Shown here piece after piece: positions 18,379 to 28,608 of a stretch of DNA of 28,727 nt (its first letter is position 1; every line of letters starts with the position of its first letter). Source of the stretch: Brachionus koreanus (taxonomy: Eukaryota > Rotifera > Eurotatoria > Ploima > Brachionidae); the NCBI GenBank assembly GCA_016987375.1, contig PJRA01000196.1:1296741-1325467 (forward strand). Direction: 5' to 3'. The notes beneath the pieces are model-generated. The model did no database searches and had not been told where the DNA came from. It worked only from the letters and a program-made list of their open reading frames with translations. The translations under genes were made by a program, and so were the position numbers.

Positions 18379-19863
18379 TTATTCGCCTAGAAAGGTCCGC
18401 TTAGACCAAAATCTAGCGCGAAAATCATCGCTACATGTAATAAACTGTGGCATATTTGTAGAATGAACAATGCACTTGACAACTCCATTGTGGCCAAGAG
18501 CGAGCAATTTTTGTCTTTCAGCATTCCGCGAATCCCAACAGCACAAAGTTGTTGTCTTTTCGTCTGGATAGAAAATATAATCTTCTGTGTGATTAAATAT
18601 TGCTTGGGTTCTTTTCTCCTGCTTGCCAGCTGAACCAGCTCCAGTGTAAGCTATTAGACATCTGGCGGTAGAAAGCTCCCATAGTCTAACTACCGAATCT
18701 TTCCCACTACTCAACAAGTACTTTGAATTTTTCGAAAATTGAACTGAACACACTTCTTGATGACCATGAGCATCAGCAAATGTATTTATGCATCTATTGC
18801 TTACACTGTCCCACAATTTGATGCTTCCGTCTTTGCTGCCAGTGGCAAAAACCCTGGCATTGGGCGACCATTCGACACTAGTGACTGGAAGTTTGTGCTG
18901 ATCGTTCGGATTGCTTGAAACAAAGCATTGACTAGTTTCTACTTTGTACAATCTCAAAGTTGGTTGCTGAGTTGAGACTAAAAGCCAGTCACCGTTTGGA
19001 TGAAAGCTTATACACCTAATCTGTTCTGATTCTTGAATTGTCTTGAAAGCTTTTTTGGTCGAGGGCTTCGCATACTCAAAAAATTTGACTGTGTAATCAC
19101 GGCTACCTGAAACTAGTATTGGTTCAAAGGGATGAAAGGCCAATGTAGTTATTTCATCAGCATGGTCATAAAGAGTTCTAATAACAGGATGATTTTCGGC
19201 AGTGAGCTGGCCGGTTTGATCTGATGTCAAAATTTGGTCATGGGTTAGTGAACTTTTGGCCAGCATTCTTTCAATGTCTAAAATTTTAATTGAGGCATCA
19301 ACTGATCCTGTTGCAATCACTGATCCTTGAGGATCGAAAGCCGCTGCTCGACAAGGAGCTTTATGAGATGTAACATAGCATGTTTCATACAGAGAAGCGT
19401 CGGCTGAAGTCGGAATTTTATCCGATTCATAGTCAAAATCAAGACCTTACAAGAAATGATAATGTAAAATATTTTTTTTTTTTTCAAAAAAATAAAATTT
19501 ATTTTTCAACCTGATAGTTCATAATCTCCATTTTGAATTTTTTTATACTCAAAATCGTCTTTTGAATCCGACAGATTTAAATTTTCATTTTGAAGTGAAT
19601 TTTTGACCAGATTTAAAAGTCGATTTGATGGTGGACATGGAGGATTTGCCTTTTAATTTTTTTAAGGTTAAAATTTAGTTATTTCAATGCTTGTTTACTT
19701 GTATTGCTGCAGAGAGACCAACTGCTACATGCTGATAGCCATCGTAGAAAAGCTGACTGACTATTAAACGATAAAGATTTTCGCGAAATCTCACATCATT
19801 CTTAGTGTACTTTTCATTCGAATTAAATGAATTATTGAGTGAATCTTGATTTCGATCTGACAT
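18379..19863 (-). CDS. CSTF1: Cleavage stimulation factor subunit 1 (CstF-50)
   Basis: Three exons (19699-19863, 19511-19649 and 18379-19445) with 49- and 65-bp introns and matching phases give 456 residues (human 431). The N-terminus contains the dimerisation helix region ([21 protein letters not shown]). After a variable acidic linker come [14 protein letters not shown] and [23 protein letters not shown]40 repeats follow: [76 protein letters not shown], and the final [10 protein letters not shown]. CstF-50 is the nuclear WD40 subunit of the CstF complex. It works with CstF-77 and CstF-64 at the GU-rich element during pre-mRNA 3'-end cleavage. The extra length is in the linker. The ATG chosen is the first in frame. 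Confidence 0.95.
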
Positions 19864-20690
19864 TTTTTTTTATTTTTTTTTTTTCAACAAATAAATTCAA
19901 ATTTTTATTTCAAATTAAATATTCTTTTCAAAAAAAATTAATTTAACAAAAAGATCATTTTTTTTTCATATTTTTGTTTTAAATATATCTATTAGTTTGT
20001 TTTACTTAGTATCGATTAAGATGATGTAAAAATAAAAAAAAAAGAGTTATCGAGTCAATAAAAAATTAAGTCTGTTAGTGCAAACAGATATAATTGAATA
20101 AATAAATTTAAATTTAAGGTTAAAAAAAATGTTGTGTAATCAAAAATTATTTTTTTTGATACTAGGATTAAATAACATATGCCGGAAATTGAAATTGGTC
20201 AGAAAATTTGCAATACTAAAATTCGGATGCGAAAAACAATTTTCTAAAATGCGGAAGCAGAAATTTAACATTTTTAAAACACGGAACAACTTCTTAATTG
20301 CTGCAATGTAAATAATCTATTTATAACAAATAGCAAAATTTAGCTTTTTTACATTTTTTTAAATTTCAATTTTTTATTCTGAGAAATAATAAATGAATTA
20401 AAATAATATTTTCTAGAAAAAATTAATTTTATTTTGAAATAACTTAAGATAAAAATTAAATCTTAGCATACACCTAAAATTTAATTTGAACAATTCAAAA
20501 ACTTGATGCTTTGACTTAAACTTTAATTTTCGTTTTAATTTGTTGCTTTTAATTTTGAATATTAAATAAAGAAAATTAAATAAGTGGATTTTAAGTTTTT
20601 TCTCATTTAGCTTTTTTATAAGAATCTCATCTTTTTAAAAGTTTCTTCAGAAAAAAATTAAATAAGAAGCTATTTGATAAAAATGAATGA
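19864..20690. other. Intergenic stretch with a dispersed-repeat copy
   Basis: No gene is supported. At about 20206-20286 degenerate copies of the CTAAAATGCGGAAGCAG repeat seen at 841-990 recur (ACTAAAATTCGGATGCG, CTAAAATGCGGAAGCAG, TTAAAACACGGAAC). Confidence 0.5.
20206..20286. repeat. Degenerate CTAAAATGCGGAAGCAG repeat, second locus
   Basis: Three imperfect units in the same orientation as those at 841-990. They share a 20-bp string CTAAAATGCGGAAGCAGAAA with that locus. Confidence 0.6.
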
Positions 20691-21094
20691 GCCGATTGAG
20701 ACCTGAATTTGTTTCCAAAAACCAAATGTACATGTGTACTTAAAAATGATTGTTGTCATATAATGGCTTCACAATTAAATATAGGATATCCCTTACAAAA
20801 ATCCGAGAAAAAAATTTAATTAATGTTTTGGTTTTACCAGAGTATCGCGCCTCAGTTATAAGTCAAGATTTATTAATTGACGAAACGATGGTTATAACTC
20901 AACTCGAAAAACTTAGTGGGAATTTCGATAAAAGCTATGATTTAAATACACTGGAAGATTTATGTGAAAAATCAGGTTTTGAAGCAATAAATTCAATTAA
21001 AAATATTATAAACTCATCTTCAATTACCTTTTCGGACGGTTCAAAAGTCAAAGAGTTTTATTGTATTTTTTATAAAAAAATTTTCATGCATTGA
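20690..21094 (+). pseudogene. Possible decayed FLYWCH-type transposon protein fragment
   Basis: An open frame from about 20751 to a TGA at 21094 has no ATG near its start. It contains LSYNGFTIKYR, VLPEYRASVIS and a Leu/Asp/Glu-rich remainder (YDLNTLEDLCEKSGFEAINS). The YNGF...Y and later R-A-S-V-I spacing resembles the start and end of a FLYWCH zinc finger as found at the N-terminus of many MULE proteins. The diagnostic W-C and H-x-H residues are not visible. Upstream in the same frame EFVSKNQ is readable before stops. Treat this as an unrecognised coding remnant; the FLYWCH idea is weak. Confidence 0.3.
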
Positions 21095-21109
21095 CAATGA
21101 GAAAAAAAA

Positions 21110-21500
21110 CAAAAAAAAGTTCTCTTAAATAAAAAAATTTTGGTTCTTTTAATTATTTCAGGTTCTTTTTTTTTTATTTTTTAGTATTTTATTCTTTAGT
21201 ATTTTGAAAAAGTAATTTAAGGTTCTTTTAGGTTCATTACGGTTCTTTTTTTTTTTTAATTTCGTTAGTTCTTCAATTAGTATCATAAATTATAGATCCT
21301 TTCAGGATTTTTTTGGGTTCTATCAGCTTTGGGTATAGGGGTTCGGTTCAGGTTCTTATTAGTATTTTTTTTTTATTTTTTAGTTTTTTGAAAGAATAAT
21401 TTAAGGTTCTTTTAATTTTTTTTTTTTAATTTTTTTGGTTCTTCAATTTTTAATTTTTTGTTTTATCAAAAATTTGTTTCTGTTTTATTTGAATTTGGTT
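21110..21500. repeat. GGTTCTTTT-rich imperfect tandem repeat field
   Basis: The word GGTTC(T)TTT recurs many times. A longer unit (TTTTTATTTTTTAGT, then TTTTGAAA, AATTTAAGGTTCTTTT, then GTTCTTCAATT) appears twice, near 21168-21278 and 21363-21450. It lies just past the end of the KDZ-like transposase, so it may be its subterminal repeat. Confidence 0.6.
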
Positions 21501-21645
21501 CATTTTAAAAATTATCGTCAGTAAATTTTTAGATTCTTGTTTTGCTAGGTAATCTGCCTCATTTTTTATATAAAATTATTATTTGTTTTTTTTTGTTTCT
21601 CTTTTTACTTTTTAAAAATAGATAATTAGGTTTTTAAACGAAATT

Positions 21646-22777
21646 TTATTTGAATTTATAAAGTACATCAAAAAAATTTAAGTGAGCCTTATTAAATTCA
21701 TTGCAAATTATATAAATAAAATATTTAAATCTTGATCGATTCATATGTTTCACTATGTGTTTATATTTTGAGAACCAACAATTCACTTGTTCCACTACCG
21801 AAGAATTAATTCCAATTAATTTAGGTAATTTTGCTGGATTACATAATATTTTGCAATATTTTTCCTTTTTTACATGTCCTTTATAATGAAATCTATCAAT
21901 TACTAAGATTTTTTTTCTTAAAGATTCTAGTCTTTTAGTTGAAGTAATACAGGTATTTTTATCAATAAACTTTTTTTAAATGACATGCGTCATCATAGAA
22001 AATATATTCAGGGCTAATTTCATAGTTATCATAAATATCTAATAAAAAATTTGTTGTTTGAACTAAGCTTTCATCACCCTATATTTCTAAGCCACATATC
22101 AATCCACAATTAAAAACTGCTAAGAATTGCCCTATTGTTCGAAGTTTTTTGTGGCAAGGAAGGGAGAATTTTTTTAATGTTGAACATTCATCATCTTTTT
22201 TCAAAATATTTTCATTACATTTTTTAAGAGACCTTAAAGGAATTTGTCTTTCTGTTATCCAAAATGGAATTTTATCCAAATAATCAACTAAATACATAAT
22301 ATTATCCTTACTGTCTATAAAACTATCATGTATAACAAGATTCTGTTCTGAGACCACTCCTTTTCTTACTTTAATTTGATTTAGGCTACATTCTAAGATT
22401 GAAGAATGAAATTTTAATATATCAGATGATTTTTTGTGGTCTTCACAAAAGTAACTGTTTCTTGATGGACTATTCAAGCATACAATTTTGATCTTAACTT
22501 TTGAAAAAGAATTTTAAAAGTAAAATCAATTAGTTTAAATAAATACCAAATTCAGGAGCTTGAACTTTACATTCGGAATATAAGCATTTTAATCGATTAA
22601 TTTTATAGTTACCATCAAAACTTAAAACTTTGCGACAATCTTTTCTTTACAAATTACTTTATGCTCGTCACCACTCCATTTTCTACAAAAATGTGGTAAT
22701 AACTTTTTGTTCAATTCAAGCAGATGTCTATCTAATTCTTTGACCAAAAAACACTCAGAATCCAGTTTTTGATCCAT
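21646..22777 (-). pseudogene. KDZ-like (Kyakuja-Dileera-Zisupton type) transposase, broken
   Basis: The frame starts MDQKLDSECFLVKELDRHLL and passes a Cys-rich region (HFCRKW, CRKVLSFDG, LKCLYSECKV, YFCEDHKK). A 49-bp intron (22498-22546) is in phase. Then come a conserved core and C-terminus: YIFYDDACHLKK, ILVIDRFHYKGHV, KYCKILCNPAK, INSSVVEQVNCWFSKY and FKYFIYIICNEFN. The Cys-rich start, the YD-x-AC block, the D-x-FH-x-x-GH block and the later Glu-Gln-x-N match KDZ-family transposase-domain proteins of animals as I recall them. Breaks are a frameshift near 22640, an in-frame TAG at 22079 and a frameshift near 21978. The termini of the element were not found. It is probably an inactive DNA transposon gene. 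Confidence 0.6.
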
Positions 22778-22779
22778 TT

Positions 22780-22895
22780 CAAATTTAGTTTTAAAATATT
22801 TAAAATAGAACTAATTTTTGTTCAATTTTTGTTCTTCTAAAAAATTTACGTTCTTAAAAAATAAAACTATTAATGAAATCGAATTATCAATGAAC
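22780..22895. other. Spacer between two mobile elements
   Basis: Short A/T-rich gap between the KDZ-like gene start and the LINE remnant. It contains GTTCTT words. Confidence 0.3.
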
Positions 22896-23690
22896 AACTT
22901 ACCGATTCCCCAAACAAAAAAGATCAAAAAAGAAGTCGAAAAAGATCTTGGAATTTATCTAACATATGATTAGAAATGGACACACCAAACGACACAAGCA
23001 AGCGGCTAATAAAGCCAACGCAGTTCTGGGTCAATTAAAGCAAGCCTTCAAATGCTGGTCATTAAATACATTCAAACAATTGTACGTTTGTTAGACCACA
23101 TCTTGAATATGCAGCAGCAGCCTGGAGCCCTTATACCAAAAGAGATTCAAAAATCTAAGAACAAGTACAAAGAAGAGCTACAAAATTAGTATTTAGCTAA
23201 AAAAATTTAAAATATGAAGAAAGACTTACAAGATTGGGACTAACGACACTAAACACAAGACGTAAACGTGGAGACTTAATAGAGACATTTAAAATAATGA
23301 ACGGTCCAAGTGAAATTCATCTACAGAATCCGTACATTGAAAGTCACGCACTATCAACCAATGGTCCAGCTGGAGGAATCCGAGGACATCCAAGAAGACT
23401 GACCTAACAACTGACAAGAAACAAAAACAGAAATAGCTTCTTGACAAATCGAGTGGTAAACGAGTGGAACAAGTTACCAGTTGAAGTTGCTAACGCAAAA
23501 TCCAAGAATGAATTTAAAAACAAACTGGATATTTATTTGAAACTAAAATAATTAATTTTTTCTATTAACATATTTTATCATTATTAAGGTTTATGTTAAA
23601 TCAGACAGCTACCATAGCAAGGCACTTATCGCCTTGCTCCGCAATTAGCAGCAGCAGTCTGCAGCAGCTTATTATTATTATTATTAATTT
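22896..23690 (+). mobile_element. 5'-truncated LINE (Jockey/CR1-like) 3' end
   Basis: Shifting frames give EKDLGIYLTYD, then HTKRHKQAANKANAVLGQLKQ, then LEYAAAAWSPYTKRDS, EQVQRRATKLV, YEERLTRLGLTTLNTRRKRG, GDLIETFKIMNG and finally NRVVNEWNKLPVEV with KNEFKNKLDIYL before a stop. These are the canonical C-terminal blocks of Jockey/CR1-type reverse transcriptases, in order. The 3' UTR has a hairpin (AGCAAGGC/GCCTTGCT, 23616-23638), a CAG-rich stretch and a (TTA)n tail at 23669-23686. Several stops and frameshifts make it inactive. Its last 200 bp are much better preserved than the fragment at 1.7-2.0 kb. Confidence 0.85.
23669..23686 (+). repeat. (TTA)n tail of LINE
   Basis: Six TTA units directly after the LINE 3' UTR. 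Microsatellite tails of this kind terminate many CR1/L2-type elements. Confidence 0.7.
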
Positions 23691-24579
23691 TCGATAAGTC
23701 TTTTTTCTTGAAGTTTTTTACCCAAAGTTAATTTTTGATTAAAATTATAATAATTGTAGGCGCTTGTAAAAGATTTGAAAGAGCTTTTTTTAAAAAGAAT
23801 ATCCGAAGTAAGTCTCAAAAGGATCTTTTTTTCAAATATAGTTTCATTTGAAAAACAAAAAAGCTCTGAATCTTGCCATGTTGAATAGAATCTTCTTTTA
23901 TTTCAACTATTGGAGTGGAAATTCAAATAGTACTTAAGTTTACAGCTTTGACAATATTTTATGGAATAGATCCAATTCAAAGGACCATTCTCGCTGGTGT
24001 ATAGAACTGCTTTATAATAGTTGAAAATATCTTATTTTTGTCTAGGACAATAACAGCAATATTTTAGAGCACATGAAACATTCATTAGAGAACGTCTAAT
24101 TAAAAAGTTTTCCAGTGTTTAAAAATTTTCAAAAAATTTGAGTGGATTTAAACAAGAATTATCTTTAATTCAATTAAAATAGATATGAATATCATTCGAA
24201 TTTAAAAGTTTTCCTGTAAATAAAAAGAATTCATTGCAAACTTGATCTAGACATTGCGAATTCACAAATGCATATATTCTATAAAATATCAATGGTTCTT
24301 CCATTGTTTCGAATTTTGAAATATTTCTAAAAAAATGGTGAGATTTTCAATAAAATAATCCTTTTGATTTTATAATTTAAATTATGAAATAAAAATTCCA
24401 ATAATAAAAAAAACTTAAAAAATAATTTTATTTATTGAATAAAATAATTTTAATTTTAATATTTTTAAATATCTTCACTTTGGTATATATCATTCATTGA
24501 TGTTCTTTCAATACAATCTACGGACTTAAAATTTAAAGTTTTATTATTTTTAAAACTAATTTATTTAATTAAAAAACAA
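23691..24579. other. Non-coding A/T-rich stretch
   Basis: No gene seen on either strand. The right end is the 3' flank of the hypothetical gene that follows. Confidence 0.4.
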
Positions 24580-27500
24580 CTATTTAACCTTTTTATCAGA
24601 TTTAATTGGACTCAAAATATCATAAACTTTTGTAATATGCTCATTATCTTGAGAAGCTATAGATTCATTCAAGTTTGATAAAAATTTTTGGTAAAATGAT
24701 TCACTTAACTTGTCTTCAGTATTTGAATCATTTTTTTCCGTTATTTCAATGTCGGTAATTTGGTCTTCTGTTTTCTTTAAGGGACTAATTCTTACTTTAG
24801 ATTTACAAGCTTGATTTCGCTTAGATTCACCATTATCCAAATAATTCTCTTTTGAGTTAAATATGCTTGTTAGCTCTTCAGTTGGTTCACACAAATCAAT
24901 TGCTTTATTTTTGTCATTTGAACAATCTATAGATACTAGAAAAGCTTGATTTATATATTGACTAAATCTATTAACTTACTATGAGCACGTTTACTTTCAC
25001 TTCGAGATAAAGGAGTTGAGGTATTTTTTTGGGATGTTGTTTTTGTTATAACAAAGTCTATAGAAATAATTTAAACGAAAATAAAATTTTCAAAAAATAT
25101 ACCTGGTATACTCTGGACATAAAGTGAAATATTTATTCCTAAGTTTTCCATATTTACTAAAATTTCTTGGTCAGCAAAAATTTCCTCCTTATTTAATTTT
25201 GTGAAAATCTTCTGTAAAAAAAATTTTATTTTTGTAAATCGTTTTTTCCTTAAAAATACTTCTTTTTCATTAAATTTTCCACATTTAATTTCATAACTTG
25301 ATCATTTTTTTTCTTTAAAAAATATAAATTATATATTTGAAATCAGTAAATTTTTGTTTATTTATCAATATCAAATTAATGACGGCCACCATTTTATTAG
25401 AATTTTTAAAAGTATTTCAACTATATTTACAATTTTTAAGCCAGTCAATTATAAAAATTAAAAATTTCTGTCTAAAATTATTAAAAATAAATATTTTGGG
25501 GATCTTATTTTTTTTAATGGTTTTTTTAATTATTTTCGAATTTAAAAATCTAATTTTGATAACAAAAAAATTTGAGCATATTTTTTTATTTTCAATTTGA
25601 AAATTTAAAAATTTTTCATTAATCACTATAATAACTTTTACTTGGTTAATTTTAATTTTATAAAAATTCAAATTATATATTTGAATTGAGAAAATTTTTA
25701 TCAATAAATTAAGATTAAATTTATTCAGGCCAATATCTTTATTCAATTTTTGATTTATTCTATATTCAAAATAGAAAAAAAAAATTAAAAAAAAACTCGA
25801 AAATTCACATTTTTGCTCTAGTTAATTTTTCATCTCATCAAGATCAATTCTAAATTTTAATTTTAAATTTTATTTATTTTGAATAACACAAAGTCATTGT
25901 GTGAAAACTGTTTAAAGTCATCATGGACCAAATACAGTTCACATTAATCTAAATAATTAAAATCAATGAATATAGGTATACTTACATGATTAATCTATTG
26001 TTATTGTGTAAATACAGCTCAAGTCAGCATTAATGTATTGGAATAGAGATGGTGATTAATTTTTTTTTAATTTGCAATATTTTGGTACTTAGAAATTTCT
26101 CAAAAATTTTACAATAAAATATAATTAAAATAATAAAAATTATTTGATTTTAATTTGTTATAGGGCTGATTTAGTTAGATCAGTTGCTAGGCATTACTCT
26201 ACTTGTTTGATAGATATATTAATGGCGGTTAATTAATATATTATATTAATTGGTAAACTAGGCAACTCTGATTAATGGTTTCCAGACAAATTTTTATCTT
26301 TAATTTAAAACCAAAATCAATATGGTCACCACCTATTTTTTATTTTTGAATTTGCAATGTTTTGGGTTTTAGAAATTTTTTTCAAAAAAAAATATTAATT
26401 AAAATCAAAAATTTTTCAAATGACCATTACTTGGTCAAATTTTTTACTTTAAAAATATAAATTAGATTCTTCAATTCAGCTAATTATTGTCTTCATAACA
26501 AGAACAAATTTATTTTAGATTCACCATTTATGTTAGGTTGTTTCATGCCACTTTTTAATTTTCAAATTTCCTCAGTCAGTCAAAAAATTAATGTTAAATT
26601 TTCTAAATTTGCAATATTTTAGAATGAACTATTATATTTTTATATTAGAATGTATAAAAATAATTTTGAAAAAGAGCTTTTCTCAATTTTAGCTTAATTG
26701 TTTATATCCACTTTGAATAACTAATTACAACAATGGCATCAATCAAATTAATATTTATGCTCAGATCTACAAATGATAGATCTATTACTTTGGACACTCA
26801 ACGTTTACTAAGTTCTCGATTTTTAATTAATTTAGAAAAGCAGCACAAAAATTTTTTAATTAATAAACAAATTTGAATTTAATGTTCAAACTTATTTTAA
26901 TCAACTAAAGCAAATACTAGGTAATTTGTTAAATTAAATTAAATATAAATTTTATATCGATCGCAAAAACCGCCTTCTTTCCAATATATTTTTCAAATGC
27001 AAAACGATGAATTTGAATTGTATTCGCCATATGATTTGACAACGCGTTTGCTACAATTACTAGCATTTTATGTTTTTTTCAATGCAATTGAGTCAATAGG
27101 AAAAAAAAAATTCAGTGGCAGCCGAACTTGCTGTAATAAATAACAATATGGCTTTTTTTAAAAAAATCATAAATAGGTGCAACGAATCAATAATTTTGAT
27201 CGATAAAAAAATGTAATATACAAGTAAAAATTATATTTAAATTATTAAAATGAAATTTATAAGCTCTCTTCAAGAACTTAGCAAGAATTTCCTTCAAGAT
27301 GCGTTAGAAGGGCTTCAACTGTCTCTGTTAAAACAAAATAAATAAATTGATTTCATTATTAATTATTTTTTACTACCATTAATAAGAGATGATTTGTTTC
27401 TCATAATATTTATGTAGTTTTCAAGCTCCCATAGTGGTTTTTTTTACTAAACTTAAAGCACTTGTTTTTCCAGTTGATGGATTTGCTATCAAAGCTGAAT

Positions 27501-28063
27501 AAGTTCCTGAAGAGAGCTTAAAGCAGTTACATAAGATTTTTTCATTAAATGTGAAACAGCAGTTAATAAAGGACATATAATAAATTCATTGCTTACTCTA
27601 TTGATTTTACTTAAAAAAAATATTTAATTTATTATTTTGAATAAATCAGGAAAATAAACAAAAATAAAAATAATAATTTAGATATTAATTATAATGATCT
27701 ATATTTCAACTCAAATAAGTATCTCAAATAGAATAAACTAAATAAGGTAAATTATAATTAATCCAACAGGGATAGTATCTTAGTCTTAGCCACAAAAAGA
27801 AAAAAGTCAAAATAATTACTTTTTGTTATTACTTAGAAATAAAATTTTTTCAAAGGAATCGACTTAGGTTAAGACTTAAGTCATAAGAGCAAGTCTCAGA
27901 ATTAATCAAAAATATTTTATTTTTACCTTAAATCGTCAAGAAACTGTCTGAGATCTCCGTCAAAAATTTTATCATAAGGAATTTTGTTCAAAATATTTTG
28001 AACTCTAATAATTTCGTTTATTTTCTTCTCTTCGTTAAAAACGGCGAAGCTTTTTCGATTCAT
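24580..28063 (-). CDS. Hypothetical spliced gene, 238 aa
   Basis: Not recognised. Proposed exons are 27927-28063, 25260-25296, 25103-25211, 24980-25057 and 24580-24935. All junctions are GT..AG and in phase. Three introns are 44-48 bp and the first is 2630 bp. The start is MNRKSFAVFNEEKKINEIIR, then a helical region through IPYDKIFDGDLRQFLDDL and KLNKEEIFADQEILVNMENL. The C-terminal half is Ser/Thr/Lys/Glu-rich and probably disordered, with SRSESKRAH, VRISPLKKTED and a final ILSPIKSDKKVK. SP-K motifs would suit a phosphorylated nuclear protein, but that is a guess. The last four exons are the firmer part. Joining the first exon rests only on phase and helical continuity. An ATTAG lies 4 bp before the ATG. 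Confidence 0.6.
25297..27926. other. Large first intron of the hypothetical gene (or intergenic)
   Basis: Very A/T-rich. Long ORFs around 25337-25746 overlap on both strands and are made of Lys/Ile/Asn/Phe/Leu, so I treat them as composition artefacts. A short unit (TTTGCAATATTTTG...TTAGAAATTT) recurs at about 26070, 26350 and 26605. A 21-bp inverted repeat lies at 27260-27520. Confidence 0.4.
27260..27520. repeat. Inverted-repeat pair, possible small MITE
   Basis: TAAGCTCTCTTCAAGAACTTA (27260-27280) is the reverse complement of 27500-27520 with one mismatch in 21 bp; 219 bp lie between. Total length 261 bp suits a MITE, but no clear target duplication is seen. A 31-codon ORF (MKFISSLQELSKNFLQDALE...) starts at 27251 and runs out of the left arm. 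It is probably incidental. Confidence 0.5.
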
Positions 28064-28166
28064 TTCACTAATTACTTTAATTTAAAGTTTTTAAATAAAT
28101 GTTGTAATTAAAGGTTTTAAATTTATGATAAATAACTCGGTCTGAAAGCCGGATCATTCAACATCA
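28064..28166. other. Upstream region of the hypothetical gene
   Basis: About 100 bp separate the start codon from the decayed helicase, so the promoter of this gene, if real, must lie within or beyond transposon sequence. Confidence 0.35.
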
Positions 28167-28608
28167 TCAACTCCTGCCATTGCCAATCTTCTGAAGCCAT
28201 TCTTTGAACTCGACTTCATTTGGAACGGCTCTTACATTTTCGGTTTGTTGTAATTTTGTAAAGGTTGCCCACAAAGGTGATTTCTTCAAACACATCAATA
28301 TTGACGCTTCAATATTTTTTATCTTAAACTCGACCGCACTGCCGAAATTCTCCAGTCAAAAGTATTAACTTTCCACCAAATGGAACATTGGGTCTTTGCA
28401 TTATGTCTCTCATCAAACGATCCACACACTCCAACAAAGCTCTTGACACCATTGATGCATCTTCCTTAATAATGATCTTACACTGCCTCAGGTTATCGGC
28501 TCGTCAGTATGAACTTGCACATTGCAGACAGACTGAAATGTTGTTGGAATAGGAATTTTGAATGCATTGTTTGTCTAACACCAATTAAAAGTAAAACAGT
28601 AATGCCAG
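28167..28608 (-). pseudogene. Helitron PIF1-like helicase fragment
   Basis: Read on the minus strand in shifting frames: GITVLLLIGVRQTMHSKF (family AxTGIAAxLLxGGxTxHSxF), IPIPTTF, then 28324-28500 open with IIIKEDASMVSRALLECVDR (Walker B-like DEASM), LMRD and PFGGKLILLTGEFRQ (family PFGGKxxxxxGDFRQ). Finally 28167-28313 reads IEASILMCLKKSPLW and EFKEWLQKIGNG. These blocks and their order are those of the helicase part of Helitron Rep/Hel proteins. At least two frameshifts and several stops show it is inactive. It continues upstream into the block 28609-28727, which is cut by the window end. Confidence 0.8.

Noticed and set aside
20129..20311. Plus-strand ORF of 60 codons
   Set aside because: It overlaps the short tandem repeat, which accounts for its composition.
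25337..25746. Overlapping ORFs of 87 and 109 codons on opposite strands
   Set aside because: Both consist almost only of Ile, Lys, Asn, Phe and Leu, as expected from random A/T-rich DNA. Neither has a recognisable motif.
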